Part shown: in pieces, positions 12,801-21,056 of the stretch
Numbering within the stretch: the first letter of the stretch is position 1
Layout: each line of letters begins with the position of its first letter
From: Nematopogon swammerdamellus
Lineage: Eukaryota; Arthropoda; Insecta; Lepidoptera; Adelidae
DNA length: 64,000 bases
Direction: 5' to 3'
Assembly: GCA_946902875.1 (NCBI GenBank)
Contig: OX336338.1
Coordinates: 7,431,971-7,495,970 of the forward strand
Position numbers and translations under genes: made by a program
The notes under the pieces: generated by a model
The model's database searches: none
The model's input: the letters and a program-made list of their open reading frames with translations, nothing else
What the model was told of the DNA's origin: nothing

Positions 12801-15800
12801 TTGTATAATAATGCGAAGAAAATTGGAAAAATAAGCTATATTTCCATGAAAAATATGCCTTCAAAGTCATTGTTTACACATTTCATACAAAAATAAACAA
12901 ACATTTTTGAGCGACGAAAAATATGACTTTTGTCGCCACCCGAACTCGTAATGCATCTTCTATTGGTAGAATAACTAATAAATAACACTATTTACTAACC
13001 TTTAGCTCATAGATGCACTTGAATACACTTATAAACATTATTTTCACGGGGCGCTCTTACTTGAAAAATACGCACACGGACAGATTATCAATATGTCCAC
13101 TGACGGCAAGTTATTGTTTCCATAGCCAATATTATTGTTTCTTGGAGACATATGGAGCCTGTCTCAAAGGATTGCTGCCTGAGTCAAGAGAGGATCAGGG
13201 CGGAATAAAGTGAATTTGGTCAAATAGTGCGGCCGTAAATTGCGCATAAATCTTGTTCCCGTTCGGGAACGCGGGGACAGAGCAGAGGTCGTAATTGTTC
13301 CCCATCGGGAACCATGGGGAGCTAACAGGTACTGCATAAATGTTTACCGGCGCACCTCAACCCCCATGGCTCAGCGATTTTGAAAAATTACCAAAAACTT
13401 GTTGATAAACAGCCGGACATCCGGACATACGTACGCATTTTTTCCCAAGCTGAAACGGAGACGCTTCGCTCGCGCTTCGCGCTCGCTCGATCAAATAATG
13501 TCCACTTTTTCGCGGCACCCCTGGCGTAGGTTCGCGGCACCCCGGGGTGCCGCGGCACCCAGTTTGCGAATCACTGGTCTAAGCTGATGTGTTCATGTCT
13601 AAGTTCACTGGTGCTTTGTTATTTTGATGTTAGTTTAGTTTGGTGTTTTTTTAGGTGTCTGTCGAGCCTGTTATTAAAGGAATTGGTGGTAGGTGTTGTA
13701 CGACATCTTCGGGCAGTTTGTTCCATATTTCCACTGCTCTATTTGACAGGAAGTTTCGTCTCGGATTTGTTGAGCTGACAGTGACATTCAGCTTCAAGCT
13801 ATGGCCTCGGAGATGACTATAAGACAACATTGAAGAAAGTAAAGGCAAATGCGGATGATATCACACTCACGTGGAGCGTGATTGCAGAGTCTGGCCTTCT
13901 GGGGCCTAAGGGGCGGCAGTTCGTCCACTTCCGGCCGCGCGCGGCGCCCCCTCTCGATCAGCTCCTCCTTGAAGGTGGCGCAGAGCGCGGTGAGCCGGGG
14001 CGTTTGAGCCACAACACCGGCCCCTTCCCCCGTGCTGTAGTACAATTCCGCAGGGGACGATCGGTACCAGGCGCACGGTTGCTAACAAAAAAAAGTTTTT
14101 TTGCTATTTGAGTAAAGAATATAACACAATGTCCTATAGTCGAGTCATAATTTTTTTTTTATGGATAGCGCGACATGTGGCATCGTTTCACCTACAAGCA
14201 GATGTTTAACGATGCACATAGACATTCTGTGATGCACGAGGATTGCGAATGCCATGCCGGCCTAACAGGAGCCTTTTCACGCCCCTTTTGAAAAACCCCA
14301 GGCAGTACTTGGGAGGAAACGGGCAGGCATTGCTAATTGCTACTCATTTTTATTTATATTCTGTGCTTCTAAACATGTAAATACATACATACATACACAC
14401 CACACTCTGTATCCCAACAATAGGGGTAGGCAGAGTAAGCCGTGTTGTGCTGCAAAGACTCTAGTAAATTACAACACAACACCGACCACCACGTTTAGCA
14501 AAGTATTCGGACAAGATAACTAGGTAGGTATTAAGCGGAAAGTAAGGCACGAAGACCCACCCCACTGCACGACTCGGCGGCAGGACCGAGCCAAAGTCTG
14601 TCACCCTTTAGCACGGCGTCTTGTCCCTATCCGCTCTAAGGCCCGGTTCAAAATCATGGCAAAATCGTGATTGCCCGCCATTTTGGCAGAGTCGAGCGCG
14701 CTCCACCCTTGTGCGTTCTAGACCTTATTTCTAGACTTTTTTTCTATGAAACATATGTATGTGAAAAGCCTATATGTATTTTCAAAATATATATTAAATT
14801 TACTAGGCATTGCCTTAGTATCACATCTAATTGTGTTTATTATTATCACCATTAAACTGGGTCAAAGTCCACGAAAGAATTAACTTACACATTCGCATAA
14901 TAAAATATTCATATTTTCTAATAAAAACTACAGATACTGCTTCTATTGCGCTTTATTTATAGTCTATTACATAATCTACCATTTCCTATCAAGATATCAT
15001 TCGTTACAGTAGAAATGTAGATCTCAACAGAGTTCCAAGTAGTAACAAAAATAAGGTCGTAAATATCAAGTATGTTTATATCATTTATTTCGGCTGAATG
15101 GTCCACTCCAGCCGTATGATGTAAGTGTTTACACAAGCCTGGGCTCTTCAAATACTCAGAATCAAATCAGTGCATGTGTCGGATGTTTTGATGTTTTGTT
15201 TCTAAACAATAGGAGACCAAATGGAACAAAGGTCAAAATGACCGACATAGCAACAACCGCTCAAGAAGCAAATAGTACTGACTGAATTAAAATAAAAGGG
15301 CACTTAAAAATAGTTCATTAAATTTGCTCTTAGATTCAGTGAAAAAGAATTTTACTACCACACAAAAATATTGAAAAAAAATTGAGTGAAATTTATACAG
15401 AAATAAAAATAAAAAACTGAAATTCTGTTCTGTCTCTGTGCCTAATTTTGACCACATAGTGAATTATTTGTATGACATGTGGTATACCATTGGAAAGGGC
15501 GTAAACTAGCGAAATTTTTAAAAGCAAAAAAAAATTAAAAATTAAGCACTCAATTGCTGTTACTTTTTTTTTTTATGAATTAAGAAATTAAGATTCTGTC
15601 ACATTTTTACTCGTTCTCGGGACTTTAGGAGGTCATAAAACCTTTTCATGGTATTATACTCCGTTCATCCTAGGAACTAATGCCGAGCGGTTTCTCGCTC
15701 TCGCAACGGTTATTTATTACTCTTCTTTACGCAGGACACAAGGTTGTGTTTGTGAGTCATAGGTGTATGCGAAACTCATCTCAAAACCATAACGGCGCGT

Positions 15801-18800
15801 GCGCCGCTGCGCCTGGAGTTAGTTTTGCGTTTTTATTCTGAGAAGGTTTCAGGTAGCCAGGTGCAGTCGGCCGATCAGTCGACGCATTACAATCAGTAGC
15901 CTTTCTTACGCATCATAATAATAACGTATTAATTGTTTTGCACATTTTTCACGTGTTATTTTGAAGTTTTGCATATTATTTGTGTTGGTGGGTTAACTAT
16001 CCACCTACAATAGAACGAACAGCTGAAGTAAGTAGATTAGGCACAAAATTTAAATAATATATAATTTTAATATTAAATTATTTACAGTGAAAATATAAAT
16101 ATTATACTTCATTCCAAGCAAAAAATTAAAATAAACAGGTTTATTGCTAAATTTTCATTCATCAAATAAATAAACAATAATTCAATATTTTTTTTAATTT
16201 AACTATATTCATAACCTCAGTTCACAGTCATTTCAATCACCCTTTGCGAGAGTGAGAAGTACAGAGAAAGAGAAACTGCTCGGCATTAGTTGCTATGATG
16301 AACGGAGTGTCACTCCATCAAATAATCCGGTGTTATGGGCTGACATCACGGATGTTGTAGGTGATGTAGCCAACCGTGTCAGTTTCAATAAAAAAAATAA
16401 AAAAATAATATAATATTTTTTCTAGAAAAAGGATACATCGTAAAATTCAATAAATTTTATTTCGTGCTGATACAATCATAAACAAAAAAATTTGCAAGAT
16501 TTTATAGCTGGGATGTTGGTAATTTTCAAAAATAAAGAAAAAAAATCGTATCTCGATACCACGTGACATCTGACAAAAGGTATCATGGGTCAAAACGTTG
16601 CAAATGACCCCACTTACCTACAAAAAATTTTTGTCGGTCGAAGTGCCGAAGACCCTGCATAATTATTAACCACTCGTCGCGTCGCACGCCGCGCGCGCGC
16701 ATATTCCGTGAGTGTCGCGGTGTTCGCGACTGCGACCGCATAAGGACGGAGTTACGGGAAATACGCTTCTTTTAGGAAAAATTATAAGAACACCTATAGC
16801 AAGTTTAGCATGTTTGTAATCGTTACAAAATTTCCTACAAAGTTATGTATACTTTGAATTGTACTGACCTTTTTTCTTATTCAAAATCGTGGGTTGAATG
16901 CTGCACTTGGTGAGGTGATGTTTTATTACAACTCAGCGTGTTAGGGCATTTTCTAAACAAGATCTCAATAATATGATCACTGCACTATCAAATATGCACT
17001 ACACACTCAATTGCGCTTCTAAAAACACCAAATATGAAATATATCTTGCTTTCGGCGCTTGGAAAACATCGTTCGAACACGGGCACTCACTCACCGTGAC
17101 ACTGAACTGACTGGCGCACGGGCATGGTTAAACTATTTTTTTCAAAGGAGGCGATGCTGTCATCAGTTGAACTATTGAATCAGATCGAGAAGAGCATATC
17201 TTCACCTTTTTTTAGGGGTAAAATAGAGCCTTATCCCCATATTAAAAGAGTGTATATTTGTACCGTGTGGGGCCGGTATCTACTTAAAAAGAATAGCCCC
17301 ACTGCATCTCTCCCCATGCATGTCGTAAAAGGCGACTAAGGGATAAGAACAAGATGCCGTGCTAAAGGACGAAAGGATCGCCACCTCTCACCTTGGCACG
17401 GTACTTCCACCGAGTCATGCAGCAGGTGGGTGCGTCTTCGTGCCTTACTTGCTGCTTGATCGATTGAATCTTGTTCGAATACTTTGCGAAACGTGGTGGT
17501 CGGTGTTGTGCTGTAATTTACCGGAGTTCTTGCAGCACAACACCGATTACTCTGCTTACCCCGATTGTCGGGATTCAGCGTCTGTGATATGTATGTATAT
17601 TTGTATGGTAAAGGTTGACTGCAGCGCTGGGACATACGTCTGTCCCAGCGACGCACTGTGACCATTAAATTTTATCGCTGGGACATACGGTTGTCCCAGC
17701 GAGGCGCGAGTGGTTAATAGAAAAAATGTTGTATATGTGATAATTTTTTAGAAATAGTGATGCCTCGTACTGGTTAGGCAGTGGCAAACACTTTTGTAGT
17801 AGACTAAGTGGCCGTAAAAAAAAAGTGTCCAGCGAAGTTTCTTGCCAATTCTTCTTCGCTTTGATAATCAAACTGGCAAAATGCTAAATGTTAGATTTTA
17901 AAATATGACGAATCCGAGTGCAGTGTACTGTCTATGGATGATAAATAAAGAATAAAGAAAAATATGAAAAAAAAGAGAATAAAGAATGAATTCAGAAATC
18001 TTCATACCTCCAAATCAGCATCTGATAAGTTGTTGATTCGCTGAAAGACTTCTTCAGTAGTCGAACAATAATTCTTCCTGGAAAACGCACAAGGACAAGG
18101 TCATGCACACATCAAATTGCAGTCGTACTCGTACCATTACTTTGATATAAATTAATTACTCATAAATTGCTTTAGGCGCATATAATTACATTCATTATGC
18201 TTTACTTAATTAAGCCGAAAATATTATGAGCAGATGAAATTATACACGAATCTATATGAAACAAGTGAGAATAAAACATTTCTGAAGTGAATGTGTTATT
18301 TATTATTGAAGGTTTTTATCCATCGCGAGTGTGTGAAATAGAAAAAAAAACTTAACCTCACTATATGTGTGGAATGCAATGTCACTACATCCATGTAACA
18401 ACAAATGAGTTCAACTTTTTAGCAAGGTTTAGTATTTGTACCACTTTCCGAAAGCTAGAAACAATGCTGTGACGAATTTGCTCACCTGAATTTTTCCAGA
18501 ATTTTATCCCTATCGGAGAGCACTCTCTTGTCGTCACTAGCGCTTCGTGACGAGATAGAACCCGGGCGCAAAGATCTTGAATCTCTACGAGCGCCGGCTC
18601 GCTCGTAGCGGTCTCCGTTACACGATTCAGAAGTCTTTTGTTCATTCCGGCGTTCCGCCTCGTCTCTATACGAACAGCGCCGCGACAAATGGCTCGCTCT
18701 ATCACGGTCGCTCCTACAACTCCTCTCCCTGGATCTGTGCTGCTCGCTTATTTCAGGACTCGATCTAGAACGGCTCGTCCTAACGTTGGATTGCTTCGGC

Positions 18801-19639
18801 GACCTATCTCTTTGCTCATATCTCCTATCAGGAGAGCGACGGCGTGAGTCGCGTCGCGGGGAGTGAGGCCAGGCGTCACGTCGAGGAGAACGCTCGCGTA
18901 TCCGAGTACTGCCGGAGTCACGTAGCGGAGAGTGATGAAGGGAGGCGCGTCGCGGAGAGCGTTCCACGCGCGAGCCCCTAATCTCGGTTGCCGCACTGTG
19001 AAAGTTATGAGGGGTGCGGTCTTCAATGAGCGGAGGGGCTAAATTATAAGCGGCCTTGTGTCCCACCGGCGACGGAGGTTGATGATAAGTATTATTCGCG
19101 TGCTGAGGAGGCTGCTGGCTGTGGTACAGCGGGATGTACGCCATAGTCGACGTCTGCTGAATGCCGTGAACTGGCGGCGGGTGGTCCATGTGTGGAGATA
19201 GGCCTAATATACTCGGCGGAGGTACAGACAGGTCCAGCGACGGCATCGCATGGAGCGGCGGCATCGTTAATGGTGGCGGCGGCACAGATATGTACGGCGG
19301 CACGTGCGGCACGTGCGGCGGAGGCACCGCCACGTTCGGAGGCGGCACGGGCATTCCAGGCGGAGGCACGGGCATGCCCGGCGGTGGCACGAGCATGCTC
19401 GGTGGGGGCACGGACATACCCGGCGGAGGCACGTGCAGGCCCGGCGGCGGCACGGGCATGCTCGGCGGCGGCACGGGCATGCTCGGCGGCGGCACGGGCA
19501 TGCTCGGCGGCGGCACGGGCATGGTCGGCGGCGGCACAGACATATCCGTTGGCGGGAAAAACGTTGTTGCACGGAGGCCGAACGGCGGTGGGGCGTTGTC
19601 CGGTGGTCGCGGAGCCTCGTCCGGCCCAATCCTATACAT
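661..19639 (-). CDS. drosha: Drosha ribonuclease III, 14 exons, C terminus beyond the window
   Basis: Nuclear RNase III that, with Pasha/DGCR8, cuts pri-miRNA hairpins into pre-miRNA. Coding exons in order: 18486-19639, 18008-18077, 13871-14081, 10986-11121, 10336-10491, 8467-8687, 7054-7181, 6318-6447, 4448-5522, 3963-4170, 3252-3498, 2342-2562, 1698-1829, 661-832. Every junction is GT-AG and phase-compatible, giving 1,420 residues. Layout: proline and RS-rich N terminus (1-385), central domain (about 409-1163, with a roughly 300-residue insert), RNase IIIa (about 1164-1420). The signature NERLEFLGD carries E1274 and D1278, and FEALMGAVY carries E1350, the expected RIIIDa acidic set. The second RNase III domain and dsRBD must lie left of position 1. 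Human Drosha is 1,374 residues; this one should be clearly longer. Confidence 0.96.
1312..1333. repeat. 22-bp perfect palindrome
   Basis: GCCGTTCCAAT followed by its exact complement. A second imperfect version, CCGTTCCAAAATTGGAAC, lies 40 bp to the left. Intron 13 of Drosha. Confidence 0.8.
1522..1612 (-). repeat. SINE body fragment
   Basis: Shares CAATATCACC(T)CCGAGAAG-type and GGAGACTTCCC blocks with the fuller tRNA-derived SINE copies at 54.1 and 62.6 kb. It lies close to Drosha exon 13. Confidence 0.6.
1698..1829 (-). CDS. drosha: Drosha exon 13, second acidic motif of RNase IIIa
   Basis: Residues 1320-1363. [13 protein letters not shown] holds H1331, aligned with the human zinc ligand H1026, and [19 protein letters not shown] holds catalytic E1350. 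Acceptor TTACAG, donor CAAG|GTAACG. Confidence 0.96.
1898..2273. mobile_element. MITE-like element with ~38-bp inverted ends
   Basis: Left end GTAGAGATCGTCTATTCT and the complement of the right end, GTAGGGATCGTCTAATCT, run on into a shared GCCCCTCCAC. An 18-bp perfect palindrome (CCGGCTAGATCTAGCCGG) sits at 2128-2145. No coding potential. Inserted in Drosha intron 12. Confidence 0.7.
2342..2562 (-). CDS. drosha: Drosha exon 12, RNase III signature
   Basis: Residues 1246-1319. Carries [17 protein letters not shown], the RNase III signature with metal-binding E1274 and D1278, and [20 protein letters not shown]. Acceptor CTCTTCAG, donor TAAG|GTCAGT. Confidence 0.97.
3252..3498 (-). CDS. drosha: Drosha exon 11, start of RNase IIIa
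   Basis: Residues 1164-1245. Contains [38 protein letters not shown] and [16 protein letters not shown], hallmark segments of Drosha RIIIDa. Donor AAAG|GTTGGT is weak but phase-correct. Confidence 0.95.
3543..3730 (-). repeat. Degenerate 5S-derived SINE body
   Basis: Retains CATGTCAGTGCTTCCC, GGTGGTATCAA and GGGAAGGGACCTACAG in the order found in better copies (for example 9.38-9.73 kb). Head and tail are lost. Confidence 0.55.
3963..4170 (-). CDS. drosha: Drosha exon 10, end of the central domain
   Basis: Residues 1094-1163. Contains [20 protein letters not shown], a basic and glutamine-rich connector helix, and [20 protein letters not shown], matching human RREVTVELSSQGFWKTG. Donor ACAG|GTAACT. 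Confidence 0.94.
4448..5522 (-). CDS. drosha: Drosha exon 9 with a ~300-residue acidic and RS-rich insert
   Basis: Residues 736-1093. It opens with conserved [20 protein letters not shown] and closes with [19 protein letters not shown], two segments only about ten residues apart in human Drosha. Between them lie roughly 300 residues. The first half is acidic (D, E, N, S). The second is Arg/Ser-rich and includes four near-copies of [10 protein letters not shown]. The reading frame is open throughout, with a good acceptor (ATACAG) and donor (GA|GTGAGT), so the insert is exonic and not a retained intron. It has no domain I recognise and should be disordered. Confidence 0.92.
5897..6118 (-). repeat. 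5S-rRNA-derived SINE, internally deleted
   Basis: Poly(A) tail and GTGTAAGTTTCCATG end at left, 5S-like head (complement of GGTCACCGCGCTCAGGGTTG) at right. The middle is replaced by a G-run. Intron 8 of Drosha. Confidence 0.75.
6318..6447 (-). CDS. drosha: Drosha exon 8, central domain
   Basis: Residues 693-735, [18 protein letters not shown] through [10 protein letters not shown]. Acceptor TTTTCAG, donor AAAG|GTAAAC in phase 1. Matches the helical segment ahead of the conserved GMIVT motif. Confidence 0.92.
7054..7181 (-). CDS. drosha: Drosha exon 7, central domain
   Basis: Residues 650-692: [17 protein letters not shown], then [19 protein letters not shown], matching human [18 protein letters not shown]. 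The donor GAG|GTTTTTTA is poor, yet it is the only one that joins to the conserved VLSM of the next exon. Confidence 0.9.
7560..7950 (-). pseudogene. Non-LTR retrotransposon ORF2 tail remnant
   Basis: Minus-strand reading [20 protein letters not shown], then [18 protein letters not shown], is the typical C-terminal tail (LWN-LP pattern) of insect CR1/Jockey-like reverse-transcriptase ORFs. Stops follow. Intron 6 of Drosha. Confidence 0.75.
8220..8470. repeat. Source of an intragenic duplication (intron 6 and exon 6 donor)
   Basis: About 250 bp, from GTTTGTC(G/A)TCGGCCCTGA to AATCAACTTACCAAAGA, recur almost unchanged at about 10028-10287. The block includes the real splice donor of exon 6. 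Confidence 0.85.
8467..8687 (-). CDS. drosha: Drosha exon 6, central domain
   Basis: Residues 576-649. Contains [40 protein letters not shown] and IRFNIEYTI, all near-identical to the PAZ-like part of the Drosha central domain. Acceptor TTGTTACAG, donor TTTG|GTAAGT. A copy of this donor and its intron lies 1.8 kb away at about 10.03-10.29 kb. Confidence 0.95.
8795..9071 (+). pseudogene. Non-LTR retrotransposon ORF2 tail
   Basis: Plus-strand frames read [33 protein letters not shown] and, after a frame slip, [20 protein letters not shown] ending at a stop. This is the usual C-terminal tail of lepidopteran non-LTR ORF2. Shared with 23.5-23.84, 14.16-14.34 and 56.69-56.83 kb. Confidence 0.75.
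9376..9731 (-). repeat. Nearly full-length 5S-rRNA-derived SINE
   Basis: Read on the minus strand it starts with TTAAGCAACCCTGGGCGCGG and TCAGTACTTGGGTGAGTGAC, the internal-control-region half of 5S rRNA. A body of about 250 bp follows, then GTCAGTTTCCAGAAG and A-rich sequence. 5S-derived SINEs are known from noctuid moths (HaSE3 type). Intron 5 of Drosha. Confidence 0.8.
9799..9970. repeat. 56-bp perfect inverted repeat (hairpin) in Drosha intron 5
   Basis: Arms 9799-9854 and 9915-9970 are exact complements around a 60-base spacer. It begins ATTAATTAATGATATCGG and contains GGTGCGATTATGGCGAGC. No transposase; probably a foldback element. It splits a copy of the exon 5 donor-side sequence. 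Confidence 0.85.
10028..10287. repeat. Duplicated block carrying a decoy exon 6 donor
   Basis: Copy of 8220-8470, ending in the same TCAACTTACCAAAGA, so an extra GTAAGT-type donor sits in intron 5. It is bordered by two copies of a segment containing TTACATAATTATTTGC and CAGACCTG, the latter taken from the exon 5 donor junction. Confidence 0.85.
10336..10491 (-). CDS. drosha: Drosha exon 5, zinc-binding part of the central domain
   Basis: Residues 524-575: [18 protein letters not shown], then [10 protein letters not shown] and [10 protein letters not shown]. The CxC pair (C537, C539) and H550 align with the human zinc ligands C536, C538 and H549. Acceptor ACACAG, donor TACAG|GTCTGC. Confidence 0.93.
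10565..10965. mobile_element. Interspersed element filling Drosha intron 4
   Basis: Shares with 28.74-29.22 kb (and inverted at 43.86-44.17 kb) CTCCGCGCGGAGCA, ATTTCAGT(G/T)AATTTTTC, GTTAAAACA and AGTGGCAGCG(C/T)TCTCC. No ORF. It occupies all but about 90 bp of the 494-bp intron. Confidence 0.75.
10986..11121 (-). CDS. drosha: Drosha exon 4, acidic linker and [10 protein letters not shown] motif
   Basis: Residues 479-523. An acidic stretch ([16 protein letters not shown]) leads to [13 protein letters not shown], equivalent to the human HPDRLHDELW segment. The acceptor CGGCAG gives the right phase from exon 3. The donor ATGTG|GTCGGT is weak but is the only GT that restores W-Y at the junction with exon 5. 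Confidence 0.85.
11640..11890 (-). pseudogene. Non-LTR retrotransposon ORF2 3' fragment with zinc knuckle
   Basis: Minus-strand reading [19 protein letters not shown] then [21 protein letters not shown] gives the C-x2-C-x(n)-H-x4-C pattern found after the RNase H or RT region of insect non-LTR elements. Separated by the hAT insertion from another RT tail. Confidence 0.7.
11929..13576. mobile_element. Non-autonomous hAT element, 1,648 bp
   Basis: Ends CAGTGGTTCTCAAACT and, inverted, CAGTGATTCGCAAACT. Flanked by an exact 8-bp target duplication GTCTAAGC at 11921-11928 and 13577-13584. No transposase is readable. Contains a 34-bp perfect palindrome at 12341-12374. Intron 3 of Drosha. Confidence 0.92.
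13590..13850 (-). pseudogene. CR1-like non-LTR ORF2 tail beside Drosha exon 3
   Basis: Minus-strand [20 protein letters not shown] and [13 protein letters not shown] are the standard tail of insect CR1-like ORF2. It ends about 20 bp from the exon 3 splice donor. Confidence 0.78.
13871..14081 (-). CDS. drosha: Drosha exon 3, start of the central domain
   Basis: Residues 409-478. Contains [16 protein letters not shown] and [20 protein letters not shown], which match the region that precedes the catalytic core in animal Drosha. Acceptor TTTTGTTAG, donor CCAC|GTGAGT, ending in phase 1. A retrotransposon tail begins only about 20 bp beyond the donor. Confidence 0.92.
14155..14335 (-). repeat. Non-LTR 3' end fragment
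   Basis: Shares TGTGGCATCGTTTCACCT, CATTCTGTGATG and GCCATGCCGGCCT with 23.50-23.64 kb. Minus strand is the ORF2 tail direction. Confidence 0.65.
14385..14640 (-). repeat. Interspersed repeat, GTAAAAGGCGACTAAGG family
   Basis: Shares CAGAGTAA(G/T)C(G/C)GTGTTGTGCTGC and AACACCGACCACCACGTTT with copies at 17.26, 22.48 and 55.6 kb. Coding status unknown. From 14641 to 15657 I see only AT-rich intron. Confidence 0.65.
15658..16308. mobile_element. TIR element, ~650 bp
   Basis: ACTCCGTTCATCCTAGGAAC at left, with ACTCCGTTCATCATAGCAAC read inward from the right; the similarity runs on through CTAATGCCGAGC and GTTTCTC. No ORF. Target duplication not resolved. Intron 2 of Drosha. Confidence 0.75.
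16328..16412 (+). repeat. 3' end of a 5S-derived SINE, plus strand
   Basis: CCGGTGTTATGGGCTGACAT through GTAGCCAACCGTGTCAGTTT into an A-rich tail. It adjoins the TIR element. Confidence 0.75.
17258..17610 (+). repeat. Interspersed repeat, GTAAAAGGCGACTAAGG family
   Basis: Carries GTGTGGGGCCGGTA, GTCGTAAAAGGCGACTAAGG, GAGTCATGCAGCAGGTGGG and CACAACACCGATTACTCTG in the order also found at 22.48-22.83 kb; 55.6 kb holds it inverted. Confidence 0.75.
17625..17701. repeat. Twin 10-bp hairpins
   Basis: CGCTGGGACA...TGTCCCAGCG occurs twice (17625-17650 and 17676-17701), each with a 6-base loop starting TACG. Confidence 0.8.
18008..18077 (-). CDS. drosha: Drosha exon 2
   Basis: Residues 385-408, reading [20 protein letters not shown] and on to the donor GAG|GTATGA. 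The acceptor is TTTTCCAG. It joins exon 1 in phase 2 and ends in phase 0. It was found only by splice logic, being too short for an ORF scan. Confidence 0.85.
18486..19639 (-). CDS. drosha: Drosha exon 1: start, proline repeats, RS-rich region
   Basis: Residues 1-384 plus two bases. The ATG at 19639 opens [14 protein letters not shown]. It is followed by about a dozen near-tandem VPPPxMP-type units (19.29-19.56 kb) and then a run rich in SPRR, RDR and SR dipeptides. This is the proline-rich then RS-rich order known for animal Drosha, where it serves nuclear localisation and is not needed for cleavage. Donor is CAG|GTGAGC. The GC-rich antisense strand gives long open frames that are shadows. 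Confidence 0.9.
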
Positions 19640-20094
19640 TGCCGGGTTCGTTTTGTTCGTCGACCTCTATATAGATAACCTTAAAACGGAACTACACTTG
19701 CAACGCACGAAAATCTCTACTCTCTACGATTATGCAATGCAAACTGTAAACCAATTTGAGTAGGTAGTACCCAACCCACTATAGATTCACCGAAATGTAG
19801 ACTCAAAACATTTTTTAGGAAATTTTAGGACCACAAATTAATAATAAATATTTTTTTTTTTTTTGCTTTTTTAACCTGACGGAAAGGCAAGGGTCGTTTG
19901 ACCGTACAGCCAATTCTTGTGTTGTTCATTTGTTTCTTCAGTAAACTAAGTTATAGAATCCAGTAATTAAAATTTTCCAAGTCAGTAATTTCCAGTTCGT
20001 AAATCATATATCTTCAATGGTATTACTTATAAAGTCGTATATACATATGTAGGTCTCTTGATTTTTTAATAAGCAGGCAGGCAAGAGTAGGTTT

Positions 20095-20234
20095 CCGGCA
20101 CTTCACTTGGCTTAGCGTATTCGTGTATTTGGCAAAAATTTCCGTTTCGTCTCCCTTTAATGGCTTGTTTAGAGCGAGATAAAACTAAATTGTTTGCAAC
20201 AAACACGAATACGCTAAGCCAAGTGAAGTGCCGG
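20095..20234. repeat. 32-bp perfect inverted repeat upstream of Drosha
   Basis: Arms 20095-20126 (CCGGCACTTCACTTGGCTTA and on) and 20203-20234 are exact complements 76 bp apart. About 460 bp upstream of the Drosha ATG. No clear target duplication. Confidence 0.82.
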
Positions 20235-20622
20235 GCCGGCACAGATTACCAGTAGTAATTTTAAATAGACAATGCTCTATGCTCAATCCCCTTACAGACG
20301 TTGCTAGTATTTTATGCGAGTAGCGAGTAATTCACCTCTCCTCGCGAAACCAAGCTCAGAGACTCTCTGCTCTGAGCTTGGCATCTCTCGCCATGGCACC
20401 TCCGAGGTGCCTTTTTAAATGTATTTTTAATGTCTTGGATTTTAAATGTAAGCCATGCTCACAGACCTGCGATGGACGGCCGTTTTCCCCAGCCGCGCGA
20501 TTTGTTTCTTGCTCTGTGCCTTAAACTCTTCCAAGACTCCGTCCGTAGTATTACGAGCCCGTCAAGAGAGAATCAGGGCGGCGCGTTCTGACCATGTCAC
20601 GTAATCACTGCATTTTACACTT

Positions 20623-21056
20623 TTTTTTATGGAAACTGACACGGTTGGCTAAACCACCTACAACATCAGTGATCTCCGCCCGTCCGGGTGAACTAGGTGC
20701 CATGCCAGTGCTTCCCTTCATTTCATGTCGGCTACACTGATCTTTTAATTTTATGGAAACTGACATAGTTGTCTACAACACCTACAACATCCGTGATGTC
20801 AGCCCATAACACCGGGTGAACTAGGTGTCATGTCAGTGCTTTCTTTCATTTCGGCACACACATTAGCGGCGGGTGGCCGAGTGGTTTGGGGATCGGCTTC
20901 TCATGCGAGGTCCGCGGTTCGAATCCGGTCGGCATGTACGTGGCGTGGTAAGAAGGGAAGAGACATACAGTTGTACGTGGAATCAGAACCACGGTCAATC
21001 TCCAACGGTCGAGCGGTCACCCATCCAAGTACTGACCACGCTCAGGGTTGACATGT
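20623..21056 (-). repeat. Two 5S-derived SINE pieces with a tRNA-like insert
   Basis: Two tails (from about 20623 and 20751) are followed by a tRNA-like segment at about 20867-20931. This has an A-box-like TGGCCGAGTGG and B-box GGTTCGAATCC. The 5S-like head resumes at 20990-21052 (complement of GGTCACCCATCCAAGTACTG). Not a functional tRNA: no matching acceptor stem. Confidence 0.72.

Noticed and set aside
19188..19763. 191-codon plus-strand ORF rich in GGGT
   Set aside because: Exact antisense of the Drosha proline-repeat exon; its composition is explained by the VPPPxMP repeats.
20867..20931. Possible tRNA gene
   Set aside because: A and B boxes are present but no matching acceptor stem, and the context is SINE. 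Same for 54085-54155 and 62940-63001.
20990..21052. Possible 5S rRNA gene (complement)
   Set aside because: Only about half of 5S is present and it continues into a SINE body with a poly(A) tail.
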